From Burkholderiaceae bacterium (GTDB lineage Bacteria > Pseudomonadota > Gammaproteobacteria > Burkholderiales > Burkholderiaceae): DNA of 5,534 bases. The position numbers and the translations under genes are program-made. Below the pieces are notes generated by a model that saw only the letters and a program-made list of their open reading frames with translations, was not told the DNA's origin and made no database searches. The stretch is from assembly GCA_023253905.1 (NCBI GenBank), contig JALREG010000319.1, forward strand, positions 1-5,534, written 5' to 3'. Shown piece after piece: positions 1-5,534 of the stretch (positions are counted from its first letter, which is position 1; each line of letters starts with the position of its first letter).

Positions 1-106
1 TCCCGACGAGAAAGCGGCGTTCCAGAACTCGCTCGCCCCTGCCTACGCTGAATACGCGAAGCGCTTCGGCCAGGCCAATATCGACGCTATTCGTAACGCG
101 AAATAA
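1..106 (+). CDS. TRAP transporter substrate-binding protein, C-terminal end (partial)
   Basis: Only the last 34 codons are inside the window; the reading frame begins at base 2 and ends at the TAA at 104-106. The tail reads PDEKAAFQNSLAPAYAEYAK, then RFGQANIDAIRNAK. A closing amphipathic helix with a Tyr-rich stretch, then F-G and a final I-x-x-I-R segment, is typical of DctP-family periplasmic binding proteins, which capture the solute in the periplasm and deliver it to the DctQM permease. The identification rests mainly on position: dctQ and dctM follow directly on the same strand, and the binding protein is commonly the first gene of such operons. The ligand-binding residues, including the conserved arginine that contacts carboxylate ligands in most family members, are upstream of the window, so the substrate cannot be told. 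Confidence 0.8.
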   Translation, partial: PDEKAAFQNSLAPAYAEYAKRFGQANIDAIRNAK

Positions 107-123
107 GGGCGACGTTCGCGCGC

Positions 124-168
124 GGCGCAGTCCGGCGCATCCTTCGGGTTTGCGCCGGCGTCCGCGCC
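124..168 (+). promoter_or_regulatory. Intergenic hairpin I, UUCG-capped, between binding-protein gene and dctQ
   Basis: A perfect 8-base-pair stem joins CCGGCGCA (132-139) to TGCGCCGG (151-158). Inside it, CC (141-142) can pair with GG (147-148) around a TTCG tetraloop, a very stable cap in RNA. An outer stem pairs GGCGC (124-128) with GCGCC (164-168) across an internal loop. It begins 17 bases after the binding-protein stop codon. No T-run follows, so it is not a classic intrinsic terminator. The likely role, by inference, is to protect the 3' end of the binding-protein message or to reduce read-through into the permease genes, because the binding protein is usually needed in excess over the membrane subunits. 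Confidence 0.6.
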
Positions 169-174
169 AGCGTT

Positions 175-205
175 AAGTGCATGCGCCGCGCCGGCGCCGG
201 CGCTT
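175..205 (+). promoter_or_regulatory. Intergenic hairpin II, just upstream of the dctQ ribosome binding site
   Basis: AAGTGC (175-180) can pair with GCGCTT (200-205), with one G-T wobble. GCGCC (183-187) can pair with GGCGC (193-197) around a 5-base loop, separated from the outer stem by a 2x2 internal loop. The segment contains a perfect 16-base palindrome (188-203). It is followed by TATTGGAGAG, so the hairpin ends five bases before the Shine-Dalgarno sequence of dctQ. The short T-rich stretch (204-209, TTTATT) gives it slight terminator character but is interrupted by an A. It could modulate translation start or transcription into dctQM; no function is proven by the sequence. Confidence 0.5.
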
Positions 206-209
206 TATT

Positions 210-215
210 GGAGAG
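210..215 (+). promoter_or_regulatory. Ribosome binding site that sets the dctQ start
   Basis: GGAGAG lies six bases before the GTG at 222-224. This favours that GTG over the in-frame GTG at 177, which has no purine-rich sequence at the right distance and would add an arginine-rich, hairpin-encoded leader. Confidence 0.7.
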
Positions 216-221
216 CTCATC

Positions 222-716
222 GTGCGGCAGTGGATTCTTGCAGCCGACCGGGTGGTCGGTCAGTTCATTCTTGCCCTGGCGTGTATCACGCTTGCCATCG
301 CCGCGCTCTGCGGCGGCTATCAGATCATCACGCGCTTCGTTCTGCAGGAACCTTCCACCTGGACCGAGGTTCTCACCCGGACGCTTGTCATCTGGAGTGT
401 GTTTCTGGGACTGAGTGCGGCGCTGCGCGGCGGCGCCTTGCTGTCGGTGGATCTGCTCTACCGGACCGTTGCCCGAACGCGCTACCTGCCGATTCTTCAT
501 TTTTCCATCACCGCCGCCACCATGCTGTTTTTGCTGGTCGTGGTCTGGTATGGCTGGGACGTGGTGTACCGGGTGCGTTTTCAGAATCTGGCCGGGCTCG
601 AAATCCCGATTTCGTGGGCCTATGCAGCCATTCCGGTGGGGGCCATGTTCGGTGTTCTGGGGTTACTCGCGAACTACCTGGACCCCAGGCGCGGCGAACT
701 CGAAACCCAGCAGTAA
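222..716 (+). CDS. dctQ: TRAP transporter small permease subunit (DctQ family)
   Basis: A 164-residue inner-membrane protein, the usual size for DctQ, which pairs with DctM to form the TRAP membrane complex. Four hydrophobic segments are visible at about residues 12-32, 52-70, 90-112 and 130-152. Family features seen are the W-T-E (47-49) after the first helix, the LTRTLVIWSVFLGLSAALR stretch (51-69) with W58 and L62-G63, and the S-W (131-132) with P138 and G140 in the last helix. The position where many relatives have a histidine after the R-x-G (around 69-73) is a leucine here. The GTG start is chosen from the GGAGAG site upstream; the alternative GTG at 177 would add 15 residues (MHAPRRRRRFIGELI) that do not look like a DctQ N-terminus. 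The gene ends with TAA and dctM follows after 27 bases, so the two are surely co-transcribed. It is read after a two-hairpin intergenic region. Confidence 0.93.
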   Translation: MRQWILAADRVVGQFILALACITLAIAALCGGYQIITRFVLQEPSTWTEVLTRTLVIWSVFLGLSAALRGGALLSVDLLYRTVARTRYLPILHFSITAATMLFLLVVVWYGWDVVYRVRFQNLAGLEIPISWAYAAIPVGAMFGVLGLLANYLDPRRGELETQQ

Positions 717-730
717 TCGTCTGACTCACC

Positions 731-735
731 AGGAG
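731..735 (+). promoter_or_regulatory. Ribosome binding site of dctM
   Basis: AGGAG is eight bases before the ATG at 744, a good Shine-Dalgarno match in the short dctQ-dctM gap. It supports this start for dctM. Confidence 0.75.
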
Positions 736-743
736 CGGCGCTC

Positions 744-2021
744 ATGGTTCCCGCAGTTTTCACGATTTTTCTCGCGCTACTCGCACTCAGCGTGCCAGTT
801 GCGGTGGCAATTGGTCTCGCGTCAATCGCAGGCATCCAGTTTTTTTCCAACATGCCGATGCTGGAGTCGGCCCGGCAACTCTTCACCTCGATCGACAAGT
901 TTCCGCTGGTCGCCATTCCCTTCTTCATCCTGTCGGGAAACCTGATGGAGGCGGGCGGCATTTCCGAGCGCCTGGTCAATCTGGCCCGAGCCCTGGTGGG
1001 CGGCGTGCAGGGCGGGCTCGCGATGAGTTGCGTGCTCACCTGCATGATCTTCGCCGCCGTGTCGGGGTCCAGCGTGGCCACCACCTTCGCCATTGGCGCG
1101 ATTCTCATTCCCGCGATGGTGCGCTACGGCTACCCGGTTCAGCGTGCAGCGGCGCTGCAGGCCTCATCGGCTGAGCTCGGCGTGATCATCCCCCCCTCCA
1201 TCCCCATGATTCTCTATGGGGTGTCGGCCGAGGTGTCGGTGGGTGAAATGTTCATCGCCGGGTTCGGGCCTGGAATCCTGATTGGCGCCGCACTGATCCT
1301 GTTTATTTTCGTCTGGTGCAAGGTCACCGGCCATGGCAAGCGTGATGGCGAGGGGCGACTGGAGTTGGCCGTGGCCTTCAAACAGGCAAGTCTCGCGCTT
1401 CTCATGCCGGTGGTGGTGCTGGGCGGTATTTACGGCGGCGTATTCACACCCACCGAGGCGTCAGTCACTGCGGTGTTCTACGCGCTGATTGTCGGCATGT
1501 TCGTCTATCGCACGATCAGCTGGCAGGATCTGGTCCGCGCGCTTCAGAAAACGGTGGTCTCCACCACAGTGATCATGCTGATCATCGCGACCGCTGGCTT
1601 GTTCGCGTTCCTCATCACGCGCGCGGGTGTACCGGCTGCGGTTGGCAACTGGGTGGCGGCTAATTTTGATGGCCCGATTGCTTATCTGATCGGGGTGAAT
1701 GCGTTCCTGTTCGTGATTGGCATGTTTATCGAGACGGGCGCCGCGATTGTGGTGCTCGCGCCGATCCTGGCGCCGGTCGCGATTCAATTCGGCATCGATC
1801 CGGTGCATTTCGGCATCATCATGGTGGTGAATCTCGCGCTTGGCATGATCACCCCGCCGTTTGGTGTGAATCTGTTTGCCGCCTGCACGGTTGCCAAGAT
1901 TTCGTACGATGAGATCATCCCGCCGATCATGCCTTATGTGGCGGTGGTGGTAGCGTGCCTGGCTGTGATTACATTCGTTCCGGAACTCAGCCTGTGGCTG
2001 CGCGATCTGGTGTATCGCTGA
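744..2021 (+). CDS. dctM: TRAP transporter large permease subunit (DctM family)
   Basis: A complete 425-residue polytopic inner-membrane protein of normal DctM length, with hydrophobic segments along almost its whole length. It forms the ion-coupled translocation path of the TRAP importer together with DctQ. Conserved family blocks are IPFFILSGNLMEAGGIS (58-74), AVSGSSVATTFAIG (105-118), the GY pair (129-130), GVIIPPSIPMILYGV (146-160), GGIYGGVFTPTEASV (227-241), GMFIETGAA (326-334), then IDPVHFGIIMVVNLALG (351-367) running into the TPPFGVNLF block (370-378). These glycine- and proline-rich blocks in both halves match the inverted-repeat architecture known for the family, where the two similar halves build the sodium and substrate sites. 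The hydrophilic loop near residues 193-210 is the likely cytoplasmic connection. No truncation or missing block is seen. Substrate specificity is not predictable from this subunit. It is the last gene of the operon and converges on the efflux-pump gene. Confidence 0.97.
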   Translation: MVPAVFTIFLALLALSVPVAVAIGLASIAGIQFFSNMPMLESARQLFTSIDKFPLVAIPFFILSGNLMEAGGISERLVNLARALVGGVQGGLAMSCVLTCMIFAAVSGSSVATTFAIGAILIPAMVRYGYPVQRAAALQASSAELGVIIPPSIPMILYGVSAEVSVGEMFIAGFGPGILIGAALILFIFVWCKVTGHGKRDGEGRLELAVAFKQASLALLMPVVVLGGIYGGVFTPTEASVTAVFYALIVGMFVYRTISWQDLVRALQKTVVSTTVIMLIIATAGLFAFLITRAGVPAAVGNWVAANFDGPIAYLIGVNAFLFVIGMFIETGAAIVVLAPILAPVAIQFGIDPVHFGIIMVVNLALGMITPPFGVNLFAACTVAKISYDEIIPPIMPYVAVVVACLAVITFVPELSLWLRDLVYR

Positions 2022-2046
2022 CCGGCCGGTGCCGCGGCCAGCTGAC
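2022..2046. other. 25-base convergent intergenic gap with weak inverted repeat
   Basis: The stop codons of dctM (TGA, + strand) and the RND pump gene (TAA, - strand) are separated by only 25 bases. GGCCG (2024-2028) can pair with CGGCC (2035-2039) around a 6-base loop, but the stem is just five base pairs and no T-run follows on either strand. It could be a poor bidirectional terminator or merely a GC-rich coincidence. Confidence 0.35.
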
Positions 2047-5000
2047 TTACGCAGCCTGCGCCTTGGCGAGGGATGTCGCCCCTTGCGATCGCCCGAACCA
2101 CATTGCATAAAGCACGGGCAGTACGAGCAGGGTGAGTAGCGTGGCCGAGGCCAGTCCGCCAATCACCACGATGGCGAGCGGGCGCTGGGTCTCAGCGCCA
2201 ATCGCTGTGCTGACCGCCATCGGTAACAGCCCCAGCGCGGCGAGTAAGGCCGTCATCAACACCGTTCGTAGTCGTTGCATCGCACCTTCGGTAATGGCCT
2301 CGATCAGACCCATTCCGCTCGCATGCAATTGCTGAAAAACTGACAGCATCACCACACCATTCAACACCGCCTGCCCGGATAGGGCAATGAATCCGATGGC
2401 GGCCGAGACCGATAAGGGGATGTTGAAGAGGGCCAGTGCCACAAAGCCTCCGATCAGCGCAAGCGGCACGTTGACGAGAATGAGCAGCGCAGCTTTCAGC
2501 GATTTGAACGCATCGAACAGCAGCACAAAGATCAGCGCGAGCGATAGGGGCACCACCACGCTCAGCCGCTTCATTGCGCGTTCCTGGTTTTCGAACTCAC
2601 CGGACCAGCTGAGTACGTAGCCGCGCGGAATCTGAACATGACGATCAACCCGCTGCTTCATATCGGCAACTACTGATCCCATGTCGCGTCCGCGGATGAA
2701 AATGCCGATAGCCATCGTGCGGCGACCGGCCTCCCGTGCAATATTCATCGCGCCCCCGGCCTCCCGCAGGGTTGCAACCGCCGAAAGCGCCACGTAGCCG
2801 CCATCAGGGGTGGGAATGGGAATGTTGGCGAGCTGGGAGAGCGACCGCTGGCTTGGCGCGAGGCGGACCGCGAGCCCGAACCGGCGCTCGCCCTCCCAAA
2901 TGCTGGTGACCGGCCGCCCGGCAAGCGCGGCTTCAATCACATCCTGGATGTCGGCGACATTGAGTCCGTAGCGACCGACGCGGTCTCGATCGATTTCGAT
3001 CAGCAGCTGAGGAAGTTCGCCCAAGCGATCGATTTCGGCCCGATACACCCCCTGCACCTGCTTTACCTCGTGCTCGATCGCCTGCATGGTGGTGCGAAGC
3101 ACGGCAAGATCGTCGCCGGCAAGCTTGATGACGATCTGGCCGTCGATCTGCGAGATAGACTCCAGCACGTTATCGCGAATGGGCTGCGAGAAGGTGGGCT
3201 CCATACCTGGAATGGACTGAACCGCACGTTCCAGTTCTTCGAGCAGCCGCTCGCGGGTGAGGCCCCTTCGCCATTCCTCGGGTGGCTTCAGGTCGACGAA
3301 CATTTCAGCCATTGCGATTGTTTTTGGATCAGTGCCGTCTTCGGGCTTTCCCGCTTTTGACACAACGGTACGAACCTCTGGAACTCGTCGCATTGCCGAC
3401 CGAAGCTGATGCAGTACCGTCTGTGCCTCTTCAATGGATACGCTCGCGGGCAGGCGCACGTTGACCCAGAGCGTGCCCTCGTTCAGTTCGGGGAGGAATT
3501 CCGAGCCGAGGCGGGTGGCAACGCCCATCGCCGCTGTAAACGCGAGCAGTGCGGCCAGCACGACCGTTTTTCGCCAGGTCAGGGCCCAGCCAAGAACGGG
3601 TCGGTAGATACGTTTCGAGAACGCGACAAGCCGATTGTCATGGTGCGGTAGCCGTCGCTGTAGCATCTTCCGGGCGAGCAGGGGCAATAGCGTGAGCGAA
3701 AGAATCAACGAGGCAATGAGCGCAGCCACCACCGACAAGGCCATGGGCTGGAAGATTCGGCCTTCATGACGCTCCAATGCGAAGATCGGAATATGGGCCG
3801 CAATGATGATGAGCATTGAGAAGAGCGTGGGCCGGCCGACTTCGTTGGCGGCTGATTCAATCAGTTTGGTTCGCTCGCGTTCGCTCATGCCTTCGCCGCG
3901 CAGGGACAGCCGATACATGATGTTTTCGATCACGATGACCGCGCCATCGACGATGATGCCGAAATCAAGCGCACCCAGGCTCAGCAGGTTCGCAGGAATG
4001 CCCATGATCCGCAGGCCCAGGAACGTGGCAAGGAGCGATAGCGGAATAATCATGACCACCAGCAGGCTGGCCCGCAGGTTCGACAGAAACAGATAGAGCA
4101 CAAGCGCGACGAGCAGGGCGCCTTCCAGCAGGTTGGTGAAAACCGAGCGCAGCGTGCGCTCCATGAGCCAGGTGCGGTCATAAAAGGGTGCGATCTGGAC
4201 GCCGGGAGGTAGTCCGCGTGCGTTCAGATCAGCGATACGTTCCTTCACCCGGCGCAGCACCTCAGAGGGATTTTCACCCCGACGCATGATGACGATTCCG
4301 GTCACCACGTCGTTATCGTCGTCCTGCCCAACCGTACCCAGGCGCGGCACTTCGCCGATTCGAACCTGTGCCACGTCAGACACCAAAATGGGGGTGCTGT
4401 TTCGTGTGGCGATTGCGATTCGGCCGATGTCATCGGTACTGCGCAGGAGCCCGATGCCGCGAATGGTGAACTGCTGCCCGCCCTGCGAGACGTAGCTCCC
4501 TCCAGCATTGGCGTTGCCGCGGCCCAGTGCTTCAAGCAGTTGCTGGTAGGTGAGCTTGTAGGCCCGCATGCGATCGGGATCGGGTTGAACCTCGTATTGT
4601 TTGATGGCGCCGCCCATCGCAATGACATCAGCAACACCAGGCACTTGCCGCAACGATCGTTCGACCACCCAGTCTTCGATTGAACGCAATTCAATCGGGC
4701 TGTAGCCCTCGCCCCGCAGGCGGTAGCGAAGCACCTCGCCAACCGGCGTGGCGTTTGGCGCAATGGTGGCTTCTACCCCCGCAGGCAGCGACACCCCTCT
4801 CAACCGTTCATTGACCTGCTGGCGAATGACGTTGACGTTTGCGTGGTCGTCGTAGGTGATGACGTTGAATGACAGGCCGAACTGCGTGTGGGAGAACAGC
4901 CGGATGGAATTGGGCAGCCCTGAAAGTGCGACCTCGATCGGGAGCGTGACCTGCTTCTCGACCTCCTCGGCTGCGGCGCCGGGGTAAAGCGCGATCACTG

Positions 5001-5139
5001 TGACCTGCGTGTCGGTGACGTCCGGAAAGGCTTCAACCGGAAGCTGTCGGAAAGCGACGATGCCCGCAATGACGAAGAGCAGCGTACCAATCAGAACCAG
5101 GAGCGGCTGATTGAGCGAATAACGGATCAGCCGTTTCAT
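2047..5139 (-). CDS. czcA: Heavy-metal efflux RND pump, CzcA/CusA family (HME-RND)
   Basis: A complete 1030-residue inner-membrane proton/cation antiporter, close to the family's usual 1030-1060. It is the motor of a three-part pump that, with an adaptor and an outer-membrane channel, expels metal ions from the periplasm or cytoplasm. The layout is classic: first membrane helix at 10-30, large periplasmic domain to about 335, helices 2-6 (336-490), helix 7 (522-542), second periplasmic domain to about 860, and helices 8-12 (860-1012). The signature in helix 4 is DFGIIVDGAVIVIEN (392-406). D392, D398 and E405 match in spacing the acidic residues D402, D408 and E415 shown to be essential in Cupriavidus CzcA. 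Further family blocks are AFPDVTDTQV (37-46), YPGAAAEEVE (52-61), GSEFLPELNEG (545-555), FSQPIRDNV (650-658) and GQAVLNGVV (922-930). The start has GAGGT eight bases upstream and overlaps the adaptor stop by four bases. DFG-DGA-xEN suggests divalent cations; the exact metal is uncertain, so the symbol denotes the family. Confidence 0.95.
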   Translation of the reverse strand: MKRLIRYSLNQPLLVLIGTLLFVIAGIVAFRQLPVEAFPDVTDTQVTVIALYPGAAAEEVEKQVTLPIEVALSGLPNSIRLFSHTQFGLSFNVITYDDHANVNVIRQQVNERLRGVSLPAGVEATIAPNATPVGEVLRYRLRGEGYSPIELRSIEDWVVERSLRQVPGVADVIAMGGAIKQYEVQPDPDRMRAYKLTYQQLLEALGRGNANAGGSYVSQGGQQFTIRGIGLLRSTDDIGRIAIATRNSTPILVSDVAQVRIGEVPRLGTVGQDDDNDVVTGIVIMRRGENPSEVLRRVKERIADLNARGLPPGVQIAPFYDRTWLMERTLRSVFTNLLEGALLVALVLYLFLSNLRASLLVVMIIPLSLLATFLGLRIMGIPANLLSLGALDFGIIVDGAVIVIENIMYRLSLRGEGMSERERTKLIESAANEVGRPTLFSMLIIIAAHIPIFALERHEGRIFQPMALSVVAALIASLILSLTLLPLLARKMLQRRLPHHDNRLVAFSKRIYRPVLGWALTWRKTVVLAALLAFTAAMGVATRLGSEFLPELNEGTLWVNVRLPASVSIEEAQTVLHQLRSAMRRVPEVRTVVSKAGKPEDGTDPKTIAMAEMFVDLKPPEEWRRGLTRERLLEELERAVQSIPGMEPTFSQPIRDNVLESISQIDGQIVIKLAGDDLAVLRTTMQAIEHEVKQVQGVYRAEIDRLGELPQLLIEIDRDRVGRYGLNVADIQDVIEAALAGRPVTSIWEGERRFGLAVRLAPSQRSLSQLANIPIPTPDGGYVALSAVATLREAGGAMNIAREAGRRTMAIGIFIRGRDMGSVVADMKQRVDRHVQIPRGYVLSWSGEFENQERAMKRLSVVVPLSLALIFVLLFDAFKSLKAALLILVNVPLALIGGFVALALFNIPLSVSAAIGFIALSGQAVLNGVVMLSVFQQLHASGMGLIEAITEGAMQRLRTVLMTALLAALGLLPMAVSTAIGAETQRPLAIVVIGGLASATLLTLLVLPVLYAMWFGRSQGATSLAKAQAA

Positions 5140-5534
5140 CGAGCCGCACCTCGACCCGATGTCGAGGTACGCTCGTTGGCGTCGGCTGCACCGCGATAAA
5201 TTCTGGCCAGCAGCAGCGTGTTTTCAATCAGCACCTGTTCGCCGGTACGAAGCGCGCTGCGAATCAGCACCCGATCTGACCCGAGGTAGGTGATCTCAGT
5301 TTGCCGTGGTTCGAATTCGCCCGGGCTTGGGGATACGTAGATCCAGTGTGTGTTGTCTTGGCTCACTACGGCGGACGCTGGCACGACCGCCCCCTGACCT
5401 GGCGACTGGTTGACCCGAACACGGCCCAGCATCTCCACCTTGAGCAAGCGCGCGCTGTTATCGACCCGGGCTCTCACCTTGAGGGTTCGCGTGAGGGGGT
5501 CGATCGCGTCCCCCACGGCCATGATCTCGGCGGG
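5136..5534 (-). CDS. Efflux RND periplasmic adaptor (membrane fusion) protein, C-terminal part (partial)
   Basis: The reading frame is open to the right-hand window edge, so the gene begins outside; 132 C-terminal residues are visible, starting PAEIMAVGDAIDPLTRTLKV. The D-P-x-T-R-T-L-K-V-R-A-R-V-D-N run (fragment residues 12-26) is the hallmark of the beta-barrel domain of heavy-metal adaptors such as CzcB and CusB. It is followed by the GAVVPASAVV strand (48-57) that opens the membrane-proximal domain, WIYV (64-67), FEPRQTEI (74-81) and the RTGEQVLIE turn (96-104). The Met at 5522 is internal, not a start. The last ten or so residues (TSTSGRGAAR) are low in hydrophobics and probably disordered. 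The adaptor would sit in the periplasm, linking the RND pump with an outer-membrane channel. Its TGA overlaps the pump's ATG, so both are made from one message. Metal-binding residues cannot be judged because the N-terminal part is missing. Confidence 0.92.
   Translation of the reverse strand, partial: PAEIMAVGDAIDPLTRTLKVRARVDNSARLLKVEMLGRVRVNQSPGQGAVVPASAVVSQDNTHWIYVSPSPGEFEPRQTEITYLGSDRVLIRSALRTGEQVLIENTLLLARIYRGAADANERTSTSGRGAAR
5148..5152 (-). promoter_or_regulatory. Ribosome binding site of the RND pump gene inside the adaptor gene
   Basis: On the - strand GAGGT lies eight bases before the ATG at 5139-5137, within the last codons of the adaptor gene. With the ATGA stop/start overlap it indicates translational coupling and fixes the pump start. 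Confidence 0.7.

Noticed and set aside
132..158. Hairpin I as an intrinsic terminator
   Set aside because: The stem is strong, but the following bases have no T-run, and the downstream genes need transcription from the same message, so full termination is unlikely.
87..500. Antisense open frame (137 codons) over the binding-protein/dctQ junction
   Set aside because: Low-complexity, Arg/Gln-rich product with no ribosome site noticed, lying opposite dctQ and the hairpins; a GC-rich shadow frame.
230..945. Open frames in other + strand phases over dctQ and the start of dctM (230-724 and 415-945)
   Set aside because: Products are Cys/Arg/Ser-rich with no domain, while the frames of dctQ and dctM carry clear family motifs.
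674..1108. Antisense open frame of 144 codons opposite dctQ/dctM
   Set aside because: No recognisable domain, and fully overlapped by conserved permease sequence; shadow of codon bias.
1461..2162. Long antisense open frame (233 codons, - strand) across the end of dctM and the end of the pump gene
   Set aside because: The product is rich in R, H and D and low in hydrophobics, with no recognisable domain. It is what the reverse frame of GC-rich membrane-protein codons gives, and it overlaps two well-supported genes.
2745..4763. Several short open frames in both directions inside the RND gene (for example 3070-3360 and 4302-4763)
   Set aside because: All lie within one uninterrupted 1030-codon gene with family motifs along its whole length; no independent start signals or domains.
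1..5534. A previously undescribed system, mobile element or CRISPR
   Set aside because: All but about 165 bases are explained by two well-known transporter operons. No direct repeats, transposase, integrase, spacer-like repeats or tRNA were seen by eye.

Overview
The window (5534 bases, GC-rich) looks like chromosomal DNA of a proteobacterium. The periplasmic-binding-protein transporter, the Gram-negative type tripartite efflux pump, and the many GTG/GCG/CTG-type codons suggest a beta- or related proteobacterium (possibly Burkholderiales). That placement is inference from style only; there is no taxonomic marker.

Left part, + strand, 1-2021: the end of a TRAP (tripartite ATP-independent periplasmic) transporter operon in the order substrate-binding protein (last 34 residues), small permease DctQ, large permease DctM. 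A 115-base gap between the first two genes holds two GC-rich hairpins, the second ending just before the dctQ ribosome binding site. dctQ and dctM are 27 bases apart. Together the three proteins would make a secondary importer of an organic acid or similar solute: the binding protein captures it in the periplasm and DctQM carries it across the inner membrane, normally driven by sodium. The substrate cannot be read from this fragment.

Right part, - strand, 2047-5534: the end of a heavy-metal efflux operon. A periplasmic adaptor (membrane fusion) protein, cut by the window edge, overlaps by four bases (ATGA) with a complete 1030-residue CzcA/CusA-family RND pump. The pump carries the DFG-DGA-IEN charged motif in its fourth membrane segment and lacks two of the three methionines of the copper/silver site of CusA, so a divalent cation (Co/Zn/Cd/Ni type) is the better guess. 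The outer-membrane partner and any metal-responsive regulator must lie beyond base 5534, if present.

The two operons converge with only 25 bases between stop codons and no convincing terminator there. I see no RNA gene, mobile element, CRISPR array or insertion sequence. Nothing here looks like a new system; the most interesting non-coding signal is the tandem hairpin region between the binding-protein gene and dctQ.
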